Shown piece after piece: positions 8,368 to 14,667 of a stretch of DNA of 20,400 nt. The first letter of the stretch is position 1; each line of letters begins with the position of its first letter. Origin of the DNA: Mucilaginibacter sp. (lineage in GTDB: Bacteria; Bacteroidota; Bacteroidia; Sphingobacteriales; Sphingobacteriaceae). Where the stretch lies: positions 1-20,400 of the forward strand of contig JAFAKI010000396.1 in NCBI GenBank assembly GCA_019235595.1. The letters are read 5' to 3'. The notes beneath the pieces were generated by a model. That model saw nothing but the letters and a program-made list of their open reading frames with translations, was not told the origin of the DNA and made no database searches. The translations under genes were made by a program, and so were the position numbers.

Positions 8368-9501
8368 TTAAAGTTCTGTAAATGTGGTGATGGTCATAGT
8401 TTGATTATGCAACTCACATTGAACATTTGAATTAAAAGGCGAAATCTCGCCGTAACTGTAAAAGCCTGTAATGGCGGTATGATTACCCAGAATTTCTTTG
8501 GCTGCTTCAACCTCTTCATCTGTCCTTTCCTGCAATATCAACTTACGGCCAACGCAGCTGATCAGCACTGCTAAATCCGGCTCCTGATTTCTGATATTCT
8601 TAAATGAATCAGTTGCAGCTGATGAGGAAGCTTCTATAAGTTTGTCAAAATTGGCTTTCATCAATCGCACTTTGCTTCCTTCTGGCAAATTACCTGCAAA
8701 AACCATTGATTTTTCTTCCTCATTAATACTTAAAATGGTACGAACCAGGTTCTTATCTGAATGGTTCAGTCGTATTGATAATGGGAAAAGCAGGGCTGAT
8801 CCAGGTAGCTCGTTCACATAATCGCCCAAATATTCTTTATAAAGGTCGAGCGCATTTTTATTGTCAATCTCGAATAAAACATTTTTGTCAGACTTCGTAA
8901 TTGAACGTTCGTGCCCAAATTCGTCCCAGCCGCCTAACGAACCGTGGCCAATAATAATATCATTACCATAAAAACCGATCGCCACCACGTTGCCTTGAGA
9001 AGGGACTTCATTTATACCTGTAAAAGTCTTTTCGAATCGTGCAGCGTCTCCGGCCAGGCCACCAGATACCGGTACGGGGTGATTGTTATTGTTAAGACCA
9101 TCAACCAATTCGCTGCCATTAATAAACGTACCATCCGAAATAACAAAAACAGAATTCAGGTCATCAGCCAATAATTGCTCCATCAAATAGCTACCTGTTT
9201 CAAAACTGTTATTGTGATGCTTAATATTTGTTTTAACGCAACGAACTTTAGTTTTTTCAAATTCAATAGCTGTGGCTACGGCACTATCATCATATACCGA
9301 ATCGTTAAGAATTTCACCGGACGTTGATGAAAATACAATATCAGCATTGGGGTAAACCTGCTTCAAATGCTCATAGACCTCAGGTTTCACAATACATGAG
9401 GATGCTCCGAACACTAAAACCAGTTGGCATTTTTCTGCTTTCAGATCAGATGGATATTCTTTCCATGCGCTGTTCAAGTAGTGATGCTGTTTTGTTTTCA
9501 T
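8368..9501 (-). CDS. FIST-domain sensor protein
   Basis: A cytoplasmic protein of 377 residues built from FIST_N and FIST_C domains. FIST_N shows LVLVFGASSCI, then the VFSSTSGEI strand-turn and VISDGTFINGSELVDGL; the junction carries VPVSGGLAGDAARFEKTF and VVAIGFYG. The C-terminal half has NELPGSALLFPLSIR, AVLISCVGRKLIL and ITGFYSYGEISPF, all typical of FIST_C. FIST proteins are proposed small-ligand sensors, and one branch (NosP) binds haem and senses nitric oxide through a co-encoded kinase. The gene precedes a hybrid kinase by 22 bases, matching that layout. An in-frame ATG at 9582 would add 27 residues that do not look like the family, so I start at 9501. Neither start has a clear Shine-Dalgarno. 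The ligand cannot be read from the sequence. Confidence 0.88.
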   Translation of the reverse strand: MKTKQHHYLNSAWKEYPSDLKAEKCQLVLVFGASSCIVKPEVYEHLKQVYPNADIVFSSTSGEILNDSVYDDSAVATAIEFEKTKVRCVKTNIKHHNNSFETGSYLMEQLLADDLNSVFVISDGTFINGSELVDGLNNNNHPVPVSGGLAGDAARFEKTFTGINEVPSQGNVVAIGFYGNDIIIGHGSLGGWDEFGHERSITKSDKNVLFEIDNKNALDLYKEYLGDYVNELPGSALLFPLSIRLNHSDKNLVRTILSINEEEKSMVFAGNLPEGSKVRLMKANFDKLIEASSSAATDSFKNIRNQEPDLAVLISCVGRKLILQERTDEEVEAAKEILGNHTAITGFYSYGEISPFNSNVQCELHNQTMTITTFTEL

Positions 9502-9746
9502 TGCTGCAGTTTGATTGTAATAAATACGTTCACGGGTCTTATACGTAGAAAACGGATTAAATGTTAGAATAAAGTTAATCATTAGGTAAATAAGTATTTT
9601 CTCTTAGTGATAGATTTAGTGAGCTGGGGGTCAGTGTTTTAGGAGTTGTTAAGTGAAGTTAACGTGGTTGTAACCAGCCGAATAGTGCCGGGTAATGTCG
9701 AAAATCCCCCCTGGCAATTTCAGCTTGGTATTTTAAACTGTCTACC

Positions 9747-9780
9747 TAAAAAAAAGAAGAGTCCCTGATGGGCAGGAACT
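9747..9780 (-). terminator. Strong intrinsic terminator
   Basis: Read on the minus strand, AGTTCCTG (9773-9780) pairs with CAGGGACT (9760-9767) around a 5-base loop. One further outer G-C pair (9759/9781) makes 9 bp, and the tract CTTCTTTTTTTTA follows at once. It ends transcription coming from the tRNA-like unit, or from the two-component operon further upstream. It also insulates the FIST gene, whose start is about 245 bases further on. Confidence 0.8.
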
Positions 9781-9800
9781 CGTTCAACCAATTATAAAAC

Positions 9801-9869
9801 CTAAGAGAGAAGAGAGACGCAGAGGATGGGTTCGAACCATCTATATGCTGCCATGCCAGCGCCCTGCAT
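9801..9869 (-). CDS. Possible 22-residue leader peptide overlapping the tRNA-like fold
   Basis: An ATG whose first base is 9869 opens a 22-codon frame ending in TAG at 9801-9803. The product starts MQGAGMAAY and ends ILCVSLLS. It covers the tRNA-like fold and lies between a promoter-like box and a terminator, where a leader peptide would sit. Against it, no clear ribosome-binding site is seen (AAAGGG is about 17 bases upstream), and a frame this short can occur by chance over a structured RNA. Translation and folding of the tRNA-like core would exclude each other. Confidence 0.2.
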   Translation of the reverse strand: MQGAGMAAYRWFEPILCVSLLS

Positions 9870-9908
9870 TATTGGAATAGAAAACCCTTTTGTTTAACTA
9901 TTATGAGA

Positions 9909-9916
9909 CAAATATA
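9909..9916 (-). promoter_or_regulatory. Bacteroidota -7 promoter box for the tRNA-like unit
   Basis: The minus strand reads TATATTTG, an exact match to TAnnTTTG. It would place a transcription start near 9902-9904, about 35 bases before the tRNA-like fold. I see no good TTTG box 19-21 bases further upstream, so only half of the promoter is convincing. Confidence 0.45.
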
Positions 9917-10016
9917 TGAATATTTTGATTAATTGCTATAAAGTCTATAGAAAAAGTAGTGTATAAACGAGAAATGTTCGTAAGTTGTTAATTAATAGGG
10001 CATTAAAATTTATTCA

Positions 10017-11339
10017 TTAGGAGTTTGTAGGAAGTATGAGCTTAAATGTGGTGCCAATACCCGGTTCCGATGTGACCTCTATTCGGATTTGATGAAAATC
10101 TGCAATTGATTTTACGATAGGTAAACCTAAACCGAAACTGTCTTGCTGAAGCGATTGGCTGAATTTTTTAAAGCGGTTAAAAATATGAGGTATCCGATCG
10201 GCATTTATGCCTATGCCTGTATCAGCCACTTCGACAATAAATGATTTATTTTCAGCCCGTCCGGTTATCTTAATTTCTCCTTGCTCCTTATTATACTTTA
10301 TAGCATTGTTTACCAGGTTGAAGAACAAATTGAATAGAAGGAACTTGTTTACGTGATTTAATTCCCATTCCGCTGGAATATCAATTTCGCAGCTGATTTC
10401 TTTTTCTTGCAAGCGTATAGATATCTCCTCGTAAACTTCGTGTATCAATTCGGAAAGTGATATTTTATCTTCTTTCAAAAACTGTTCGTTCTCTATTTGC
10501 GATATTAGCAGTAGCGTTTTGGTGATGCTTTTTAAGCGGTTCAATATCTTCTGCATCTCAATCAGGCGTACCTTTGTTTCATCAGCAATATCCTCCTGCT
10601 CAAACATGTTCTCAATTTTTGATTGCAGAATAGATATGGGGGTCATTAACTCATGTGATGCATTAGATATAAACTCACGTTCCTTCTGAAAGGTATTCTC
10701 GATGGTTTGGATCATCTTATGTATGCTGATGTCCAGGTACTCAAAATCGTTGGTCGAGGTTTTGACTTTCTTATAAGGAGTATGATTTGGAAATTTATGC
10801 CCTATCAATTTTGTTTTGATGATAAGTCCTAAGGGCCGTAACACGTAGGTAGAGTAAACCTGGTCGGCAAGGATAGTGAGCAGCACCATGCCTAAGAGTA
10901 TTTCAAACGCGATGTTTTGTAAGGGGGTAGTAGTCTCATTAATTGTGTCGATACTCTTACCTATTTCCAAAAGGTAATTCTGATTGCCGGCCTTAAAATT
11001 GTGACTTAGTATTCGATACTGTATAGTATCGCCTTCAACACGCCGGTTCTCGTTAAAAATAGTGTCGATGTTTTCATTCAGGGAGTCGACATCAAGACTA
11101 ACGTATTCTTCCTTAAGCAGTGCATTATAGCTACCATAACTTTCGCCATTTTGAATATAGTTTTTTATGCCCTGCGCATTCACAATCTTCAGCACTTTAT
11201 CTTTTTGCCGGCGCAGCCAATTGTCGGTATAGCTTTGATTAATGTCCCTGATCAGGGTAGGAAGCAGCAAAACAAACAGCACTACTATTACCAGTTTCGA
11301 AATAGTGTTAAAAAGTGTCAGTTTAGTTCCGAGCTTCAA
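10017..11339 (-). CDS. Membrane sensor histidine kinase
   Basis: A 440-residue two-component sensor in the inner membrane. A first membrane helix (~15-31, KLVIVVLFVLLLPTL) and a second (~143-160) enclose a ~110-residue periplasmic domain with no motif I recognise. The cytoplasmic part has a HisKA box SNASHELMTPISIL with H229, an N box with N345 (FFNLVNNAIKY), the D373 box VADTGIGI and a G box SFGLGLPIVK. The gene follows its response regulator by five bases and is last in a four-gene operon. With a barrel protein and a small exported protein encoded first, an envelope or extracellular signal is likely; the ligand is unknown. Confidence 0.93.
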   Translation of the reverse strand: MKLGTKLTLFNTISKLVIVVLFVLLLPTLIRDINQSYTDNWLRRQKDKVLKIVNAQGIKNYIQNGESYGSYNALLKEEYVSLDVDSLNENIDTIFNENRRVEGDTIQYRILSHNFKAGNQNYLLEIGKSIDTINETTTPLQNIAFEILLGMVLLTILADQVYSTYVLRPLGLIIKTKLIGHKFPNHTPYKKVKTSTNDFEYLDISIHKMIQTIENTFQKEREFISNASHELMTPISILQSKIENMFEQEDIADETKVRLIEMQKILNRLKSITKTLLLISQIENEQFLKEDKISLSELIHEVYEEISIRLQEKEISCEIDIPAEWELNHVNKFLLFNLFFNLVNNAIKYNKEQGEIKITGRAENKSFIVEVADTGIGINADRIPHIFNRFKKFSQSLQQDSFGLGLPIVKSIADFHQIRIEVTSEPGIGTTFKLILPTNS

Positions 11340-11344
11340 GATAT

Positions 11345-12028
11345 CTAGTGATTTATATTTATACGATAACCCAATCCCCGCACAGTCTCAAGCCAGTCCG
11401 GCGGGCTAAAAGCATTTAGTTTTTTGCGAATGTTTTTAATGTGAGCATCAATATAATTCGAATCGTAATCATCATTTACTATGCTCCCCCATATGTGCTC
11501 GCTCAATTGTGACCGGGTTAACGTTCGATTTTTATGTAACAGCATGTACGCAACCAGGTCGAATTCCTTTTTGGTAATAGTTCCGATAAGGGTGTTATTA
11601 TGGGATATGGTGCGGTTGGTCAGATCGATCACAAAATCACCCAACATAATTACCGAATGCTTCAGCCCGAATTTTCTGCGCATAATAGCCTGCATCCGGC
11701 TTTGCAACTCAAGCAACGAGAATGGTTTGGGCAGGTAGTCGTCAGCGCCTAAATCCAACCCTTTTATGCGGTCGTTAACTTCTGCTCGGGCGGTCAATAT
11801 TATACATGCCGCTTCTGGATTATATTTTTTTGCTTCTTTTAGTAGATCAAGCCCATCATAGTCGGGTAATCCCAGGTCGATTAGAATAAAATCGTATAGG
11901 TTGGTTGCTATTTTTTCTGACGCAGAAATACCATCAAAACAAACTTCGCAAATGTAATTGGAGTTGGATAGAAATATTTCCAGCTCATTCGTCAGTGCTT
12001 TTTCGTCTTCAACAATCAGAACATTCAT
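11345..12028 (-). CDS. OmpR/PhoB-family response regulator
   Basis: A 227-residue DNA-binding response regulator. The receiver domain (1-~115) has the acidic pocket E7-D8, phospho-acceptor D51 (FILIDLGLPDYDG), T79 and K101 (DDYLPKPFSLLEL). The winged-helix effector (~128-225) shows the typical KKEFDLVAYML, TRSQLSEHIWG, DSNYIDAHIKNIRKKL and VRGLGYRI stretches. The start lies six bases after the stop of the barrel-protein gene and its stop is five bases before the kinase gene, so regulator and kinase are surely partners. The sensed genes may include its own operon, which has an inverted repeat near its putative promoter. Confidence 0.95.
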   Translation of the reverse strand: MNVLIVEDEKALTNELEIFLSNSNYICEVCFDGISASEKIATNLYDFILIDLGLPDYDGLDLLKEAKKYNPEAACIILTARAEVNDRIKGLDLGADDYLPKPFSLLELQSRMQAIMRRKFGLKHSVIMLGDFVIDLTNRTISHNNTLIGTITKKEFDLVAYMLLHKNRTLTRSQLSEHIWGSIVNDDYDSNYIDAHIKNIRKKLNAFSPPDWLETVRGLGYRININH

Positions 12029-12034
12029 ACCGGT

Positions 12035-12925
12035 TCAATAAAAAACATAATAAAAAGTCAGGTTATAGAACGATTCTTTATGGTTTCTTAATATACCCTC
12101 GACGTTCACAGGGATAGAATATTTGTACGAAAACTCAAATGTATAATGTGGCCTGTTATAAGCAATAGGAATTTTCAAGCTATAATTCAGTAAATCTAGC
12201 TCGCTGTTATGCCCCGCATATTTTTGAAAACCGATTGGCGGGCCAATTGGTTGGCTGTTATCATAACCAAAGCCAACTCTCCCGGGGTGGTTCTGGTTAT
12301 ATTTTTGTACAAAGTTTTGGGTACCTAAAATGACATTAAACGCCGGATTGAATGACAAATAATCTTTGTCGTCAAAAATACTCCAGCTGGTTTCGATGTA
12401 TTTGGAATTGGTTATCGTGACAAAAAAATCGTGAGATTCGCCAAATAAATAGTCCAGCACAACTCCCGATTTTAAAATTCTCCAGTCGTAGCTGTTGTTG
12501 AAATTAATATCGTTTGATGATGCTGACTTGATGATCAATGCATTGCGATCGAAAAAGAAACGGGTGTAGCTTATGTTGCCCGAGAATTTTGGATTGATAT
12601 GATAAACATAACCACCGCCCAGATCAACCTCGTCAACATTGGGAATCGAACCCAGCACCTTATAGGCCGATCCATAAACAAACCATCCGGATTTAGTATT
12701 ATAAATTACGTCTGAACTTAAAAACGGGTATTTAACAGGCCCTGTGCGTCCAAAGAAACTTGCATCGCTGCCATAGCTTACACCGGCCGATATCGACCTT
12801 TTCTTGATGATCGTATCCGAATCAGCTATTGTCCTCGCCGGACGATCTACAAAAATGTGATTGGCCGGGGTGGCGCTCACATCCAAATAAATTGTCAAAA
12901 GAAGCAGGGCACAGATATATTTCAT
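12035..12925 (-). CDS. Predicted outer-membrane beta-barrel protein, function unknown
   Basis: A 296-residue protein with an N-terminal signal peptide (hydrophobic ~4-15, possible cleavage after ~18-20). Behind it lie many alternating aromatic/polar strands (WFVYGSAYKVLGS, DLGGGYVYHINPKFSGNISY, YTFEFSYKYSIPVNVEG), and the last residues are FYYVFY. An aromatic C-terminus is the usual outer-membrane barrel recognition signal. I do not recognise a named family. It is the second gene of the operon, 32 bases after the small exported protein and six bases before the response regulator. It could be a target, an accessory sensor or a porin controlled by the system. A periplasmic beta-rich protein is the alternative. 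Confidence 0.75.
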   Translation of the reverse strand: MKYICALLLLTIYLDVSATPANHIFVDRPARTIADSDTIIKKRSISAGVSYGSDASFFGRTGPVKYPFLSSDVIYNTKSGWFVYGSAYKVLGSIPNVDEVDLGGGYVYHINPKFSGNISYTRFFFDRNALIIKSASSNDINFNNSYDWRILKSGVVLDYLFGESHDFFVTITNSKYIETSWSIFDDKDYLSFNPAFNVILGTQNFVQKYNQNHPGRVGFGYDNSQPIGPPIGFQKYAGHNSELDLLNYSLKIPIAYNRPHYTFEFSYKYSIPVNVEGILRNHKESFYNLTFYYVFY

Positions 12926-12957
12926 TTTTGGTGCGTGATATAATATGCATTGATACT

Positions 12958-13302
12958 TTAATTGCCGTTCCTCCTCGGTATTTCAGGAGGTCGTTCCAAT
13001 CCCGCCGGCCGTCGCTGTCGCTTTGGCTTTACCTGGTTTGTTGAATTTGCGCTACCATTTTCATCAACCTTTTCAGGTTTAGGCAGGCGCTTTGCTTTAG
13101 CAACTTCTTTTATTTTTTTCTTATCGTCGGCTTCCTGCTGCTTCTTTTTAATAGTAGTATCACTATAAAGAACTTTTAAAAGTGCCGAATCGATATGATG
13201 GGCTACAGATTTATGACGATAAAAACCATCATTAAATTTTGCGGAAGATAAACATGGTGTGAGTATCAATAGCAGGACAATATACACAAACCACTTAATC
13301 AT
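12958..13302 (-). CDS. Small basic exported protein, unknown function
   Basis: A 114-residue protein with a clear signal peptide (MIKWFVYIVLLLILTPCLSS, likely cut near SSA-K22). The cysteine in LTPC is not a good lipobox because proline precedes it. The mature part is low-complexity and rich in lysine, glutamate and arginine: an acidic/basic helical stretch around residues 52-80 (KKKQQEADDKKKIKEVAKAK), then a proline/arginine-rich tail (RQRRPAGLERPPEIPRRN). The tail could bind a polyanion such as LPS or DNA, but that is a guess. It is first in the two-component operon. No homologue is recognised; the signal peptide and tight operon spacing argue that it is real. Confidence 0.65.
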   Translation of the reverse strand: MIKWFVYIVLLLILTPCLSSAKFNDGFYRHKSVAHHIDSALLKVLYSDTTIKKKQQEADDKKKIKEVAKAKRLPKPEKVDENGSANSTNQVKPKRQRRPAGLERPPEIPRRNGN

Positions 13303-13345
13303 TTGGAGTAGAAAAGCTTAAAAGTTTTTTCAAACGCAATCCATT

Positions 13346-13382
13346 CAAAGTTAAACTTCAACCCTGATTGTCCTGTCAGGGT
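13346..13382 (-). promoter_or_regulatory. Candidate promoter and inverted-repeat operator of the two-component operon
   Basis: The minus strand carries TAACTTTG (13346-13353), a match to the TAnnTTTG -7 box 43 bases before the first start codon. Immediately upstream, ACCCTGA (13361-13367) and TCAGGGT (13376-13382) form a perfect 7-bp inverted repeat around 8 bases, covering the place where the -33 box would be. No -33 consensus is seen. A repeat in that position fits an operator or activator site, possibly for the operon's own regulator. Confidence 0.35.
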
Positions 13383-13513
13383 GTATGTAACGATACCGTT
13401 TATAAGCCAAAAATGGAAATTTTTAGCGAGATAATTTGCCGGCATGATGAAAGACGTCCGTTAATGACAACTGAGCCTGGTTTATAATTCTGTATAAAGA
13501 CAGATAATATCAG

Positions 13514-13562
13514 CATCCCGGCGAAGTCCCGCGTTGGTCAACGGCCCCGTTATACCCGGGTG
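13514..13562. repeat. GC-rich structured palindromic element of unknown role
   Basis: In the 274-base gap between apbE and the two-component operon, a GC-rich stretch stands out from its AT-rich surroundings. Its ends pair (CA plus CCCGG at 13514-13521 with CCGGGTG at 13556-13562, one bulge). Inside are a short CGTT/AACG hairpin and runs of C and G. There is no T tract to make it a normal terminator for apbE. It may be a REP-like element or the 3' structure of the apbE transcript. I see nothing else of note in this gap apart from the candidate promoter. Confidence 0.35.
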
Positions 13563-13576
13563 CGAAATATTCCAAA

Positions 13577-14524
13577 CTAAGACAAATAGTTAACTTCTTT
13601 TGAAGTGTAGACCCTATCGTGATCGTCAATGATTACACATGCAAGCTGCTGTAACTGGTTGATTAGGTATAAACCTGCATTTACGCCCATTGCCATTACC
13701 GGTGTAGCCATCGCGTCAGAAAGTTCAGCGGTTGGACTAACAATACTTACACTTTTTAACGCACTAACAGGAAAGCCCTTCTTGGTATCCACGTTGTGAA
13801 TATATTTTTTGTTGCTGATGGTTACATTTTTTTCAAAGTTGCCAGATGTAGCCACGGCCATATTGCTGATATTGATATTGGAGAAAGGTTGAGATCCACG
13901 CTCCGGATCGGCTGATGCGATGGTCCATGGCGCATTATCCGGTTGCAAGCCCCAGGTAAGCAAATCGCCTCCTGCATTGATCACCCCGCTGCTTACGCCC
14001 ATGAGCTGCAATGTGTATTTAGCTCTGTCGGCTGCATATCCTTTACTCAGACCGCCGAAGCCAATACGCATCCCTTTTTCAGTCAGGAATACAGTAGTTT
14101 TTACCTCGTCGGTCTTGACATTTTTGTAGTTGGTGAATTTTACCGACTCCAATTCGATCATGGCAGGATCAACGGTTCTATCTACAGCGTTATAAGTGAT
14201 GTCAAAAGTTCCGAAGGTCAGCTCTGAGATTTTAAGCGCGCGTTCAACAAGCCTGAAAATTTCTGCGTTGACTTTTACTGGTTTGATGCCTGCATTGCGG
14301 TTAATTTCGTTGATCTGGCTTTCATCACTAAAGGTGCTCAGGAGCTTTTCGACCCGGCTGATCTCGGCAGCCGCAGCGTCGATGCAATTATCTGCCCAAA
14401 TTGGGTCATTACCAACTACACTAATTTCGAAACGGTTTCCCATCAAGCGTAGTTCACGTCTGAAAATATTCTGATCGTTATTGTAAGTTTTAACAGCTAA
14501 CATAGGCAATTCAGTAAATTCCAT
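13577..14524 (-). CDS. apbE: FAD:protein FMN transferase (ApbE family), apparently cytoplasmic
   Basis: The family moves FMN from FAD onto a threonine or serine of target flavoproteins such as NqrB/C or RnfD/G. The 315 residues show the ApbE landmarks: LLSTFSDESQINEIN (61-75), FGGLSKGYAADRA (156-168), INAGGD (182-187), HNVDTKKGFPV (243-253, the usual H-x-hydrophobic-D-P-x-T-G site altered to NVDTKKG) and the Mg-binding D270/T274 pair (SDAMATPVMAMG). GAAGG, 10-14 bases before the ATG at 14524, supports this start. Most bacterial ApbE proteins are exported, often as lipoproteins, but no hydrophobic N-terminus is seen here. No target flavoprotein is encoded nearby. Confidence 0.9.
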   Translation of the reverse strand: MEFTELPMLAVKTYNNDQNIFRRELRLMGNRFEISVVGNDPIWADNCIDAAAAEISRVEKLLSTFSDESQINEINRNAGIKPVKVNAEIFRLVERALKISELTFGTFDITYNAVDRTVDPAMIELESVKFTNYKNVKTDEVKTTVFLTEKGMRIGFGGLSKGYAADRAKYTLQLMGVSSGVINAGGDLLTWGLQPDNAPWTIASADPERGSQPFSNINISNMAVATSGNFEKNVTISNKKYIHNVDTKKGFPVSALKSVSIVSPTAELSDAMATPVMAMGVNAGLYLINQLQQLACVIIDDHDRVYTSKEVNYLS

Positions 14525-14603
14525 AAATCGATGCCTTCAAAAAGGCACAATTAATGCAAGATGCATTTTGCCCGAAAGTAAAAGCCAAACATGAAAATAA
14601 CAT

Positions 14604-14621
14604 GAAAAAGCAAGCCTGCTT
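14604..14621 (-). terminator. Possible weak terminator after prfA
   Basis: On the minus strand AAGCA-GGCT-TGCTT forms a 5-bp hairpin with a 4-base loop, followed by TTTT, about 50 bases past the prfA stop. The stem is short, so this is only a candidate. The rest of the 143-base gap before apbE holds AATGCA-AGA-TGCATT, a small palindrome, and nothing else clear. Confidence 0.3.
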
Positions 14622-14667
14622 AACGTTGTGTTAAACTTTTAAGAAAATCTGACTTAAAAGAGACGAT

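Larger units (their letters stand above)
9747..9903 (-). ncRNA. Putative small RNA with a tRNA-like fold lacking an anticodon arm
   Basis: A transcription unit seems delimited on the minus strand by a -7 type box (9909-9916) and a strong terminator (9747-9780), giving about 157 nt. Inside it, 9818-9868 can fold like a tRNA core. A 7-bp acceptor-like stem is formed by 9862-9868 (TGCAGGG) and 9818-9824 (CTCTGCG) with two G-U pairs. A 4-bp D-arm-like hairpin sits at 9847-9860 (GCTG-GCATGG-CAGC). A canonical T arm lies at 9825-9841 (GATGG-TTCGAAC-CCATC). Five bases replace the whole anticodon arm and variable loop, and no CCA is encoded. It could be a decayed tRNA, a tRNA-mimicking regulatory RNA, or a leader with a short ORF (9801-9869). 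It might also be the 3' UTR of the kinase operon upstream, because no terminator is visible after that stop. Confidence 0.45.

Noticed and set aside
8345..9582. Extended FIST start at 9582
   Set aside because: The extra 27 residues show no family character and no ribosome-binding site; the ATG at 9501 places the FIST domain at the usual distance. The choice is not certain.
9818..9868. An ordinary tRNA gene
   Set aside because: Acceptor, D-like and T arms can be drawn, but the anticodon arm is absent and the element is only 51 bases, so it cannot decode. Reported as tRNA-like instead.
13361..13382. Intrinsic terminator
   Set aside because: The hairpin is perfect but no T tract follows on either strand, and it lies upstream of the operon rather than after a gene.
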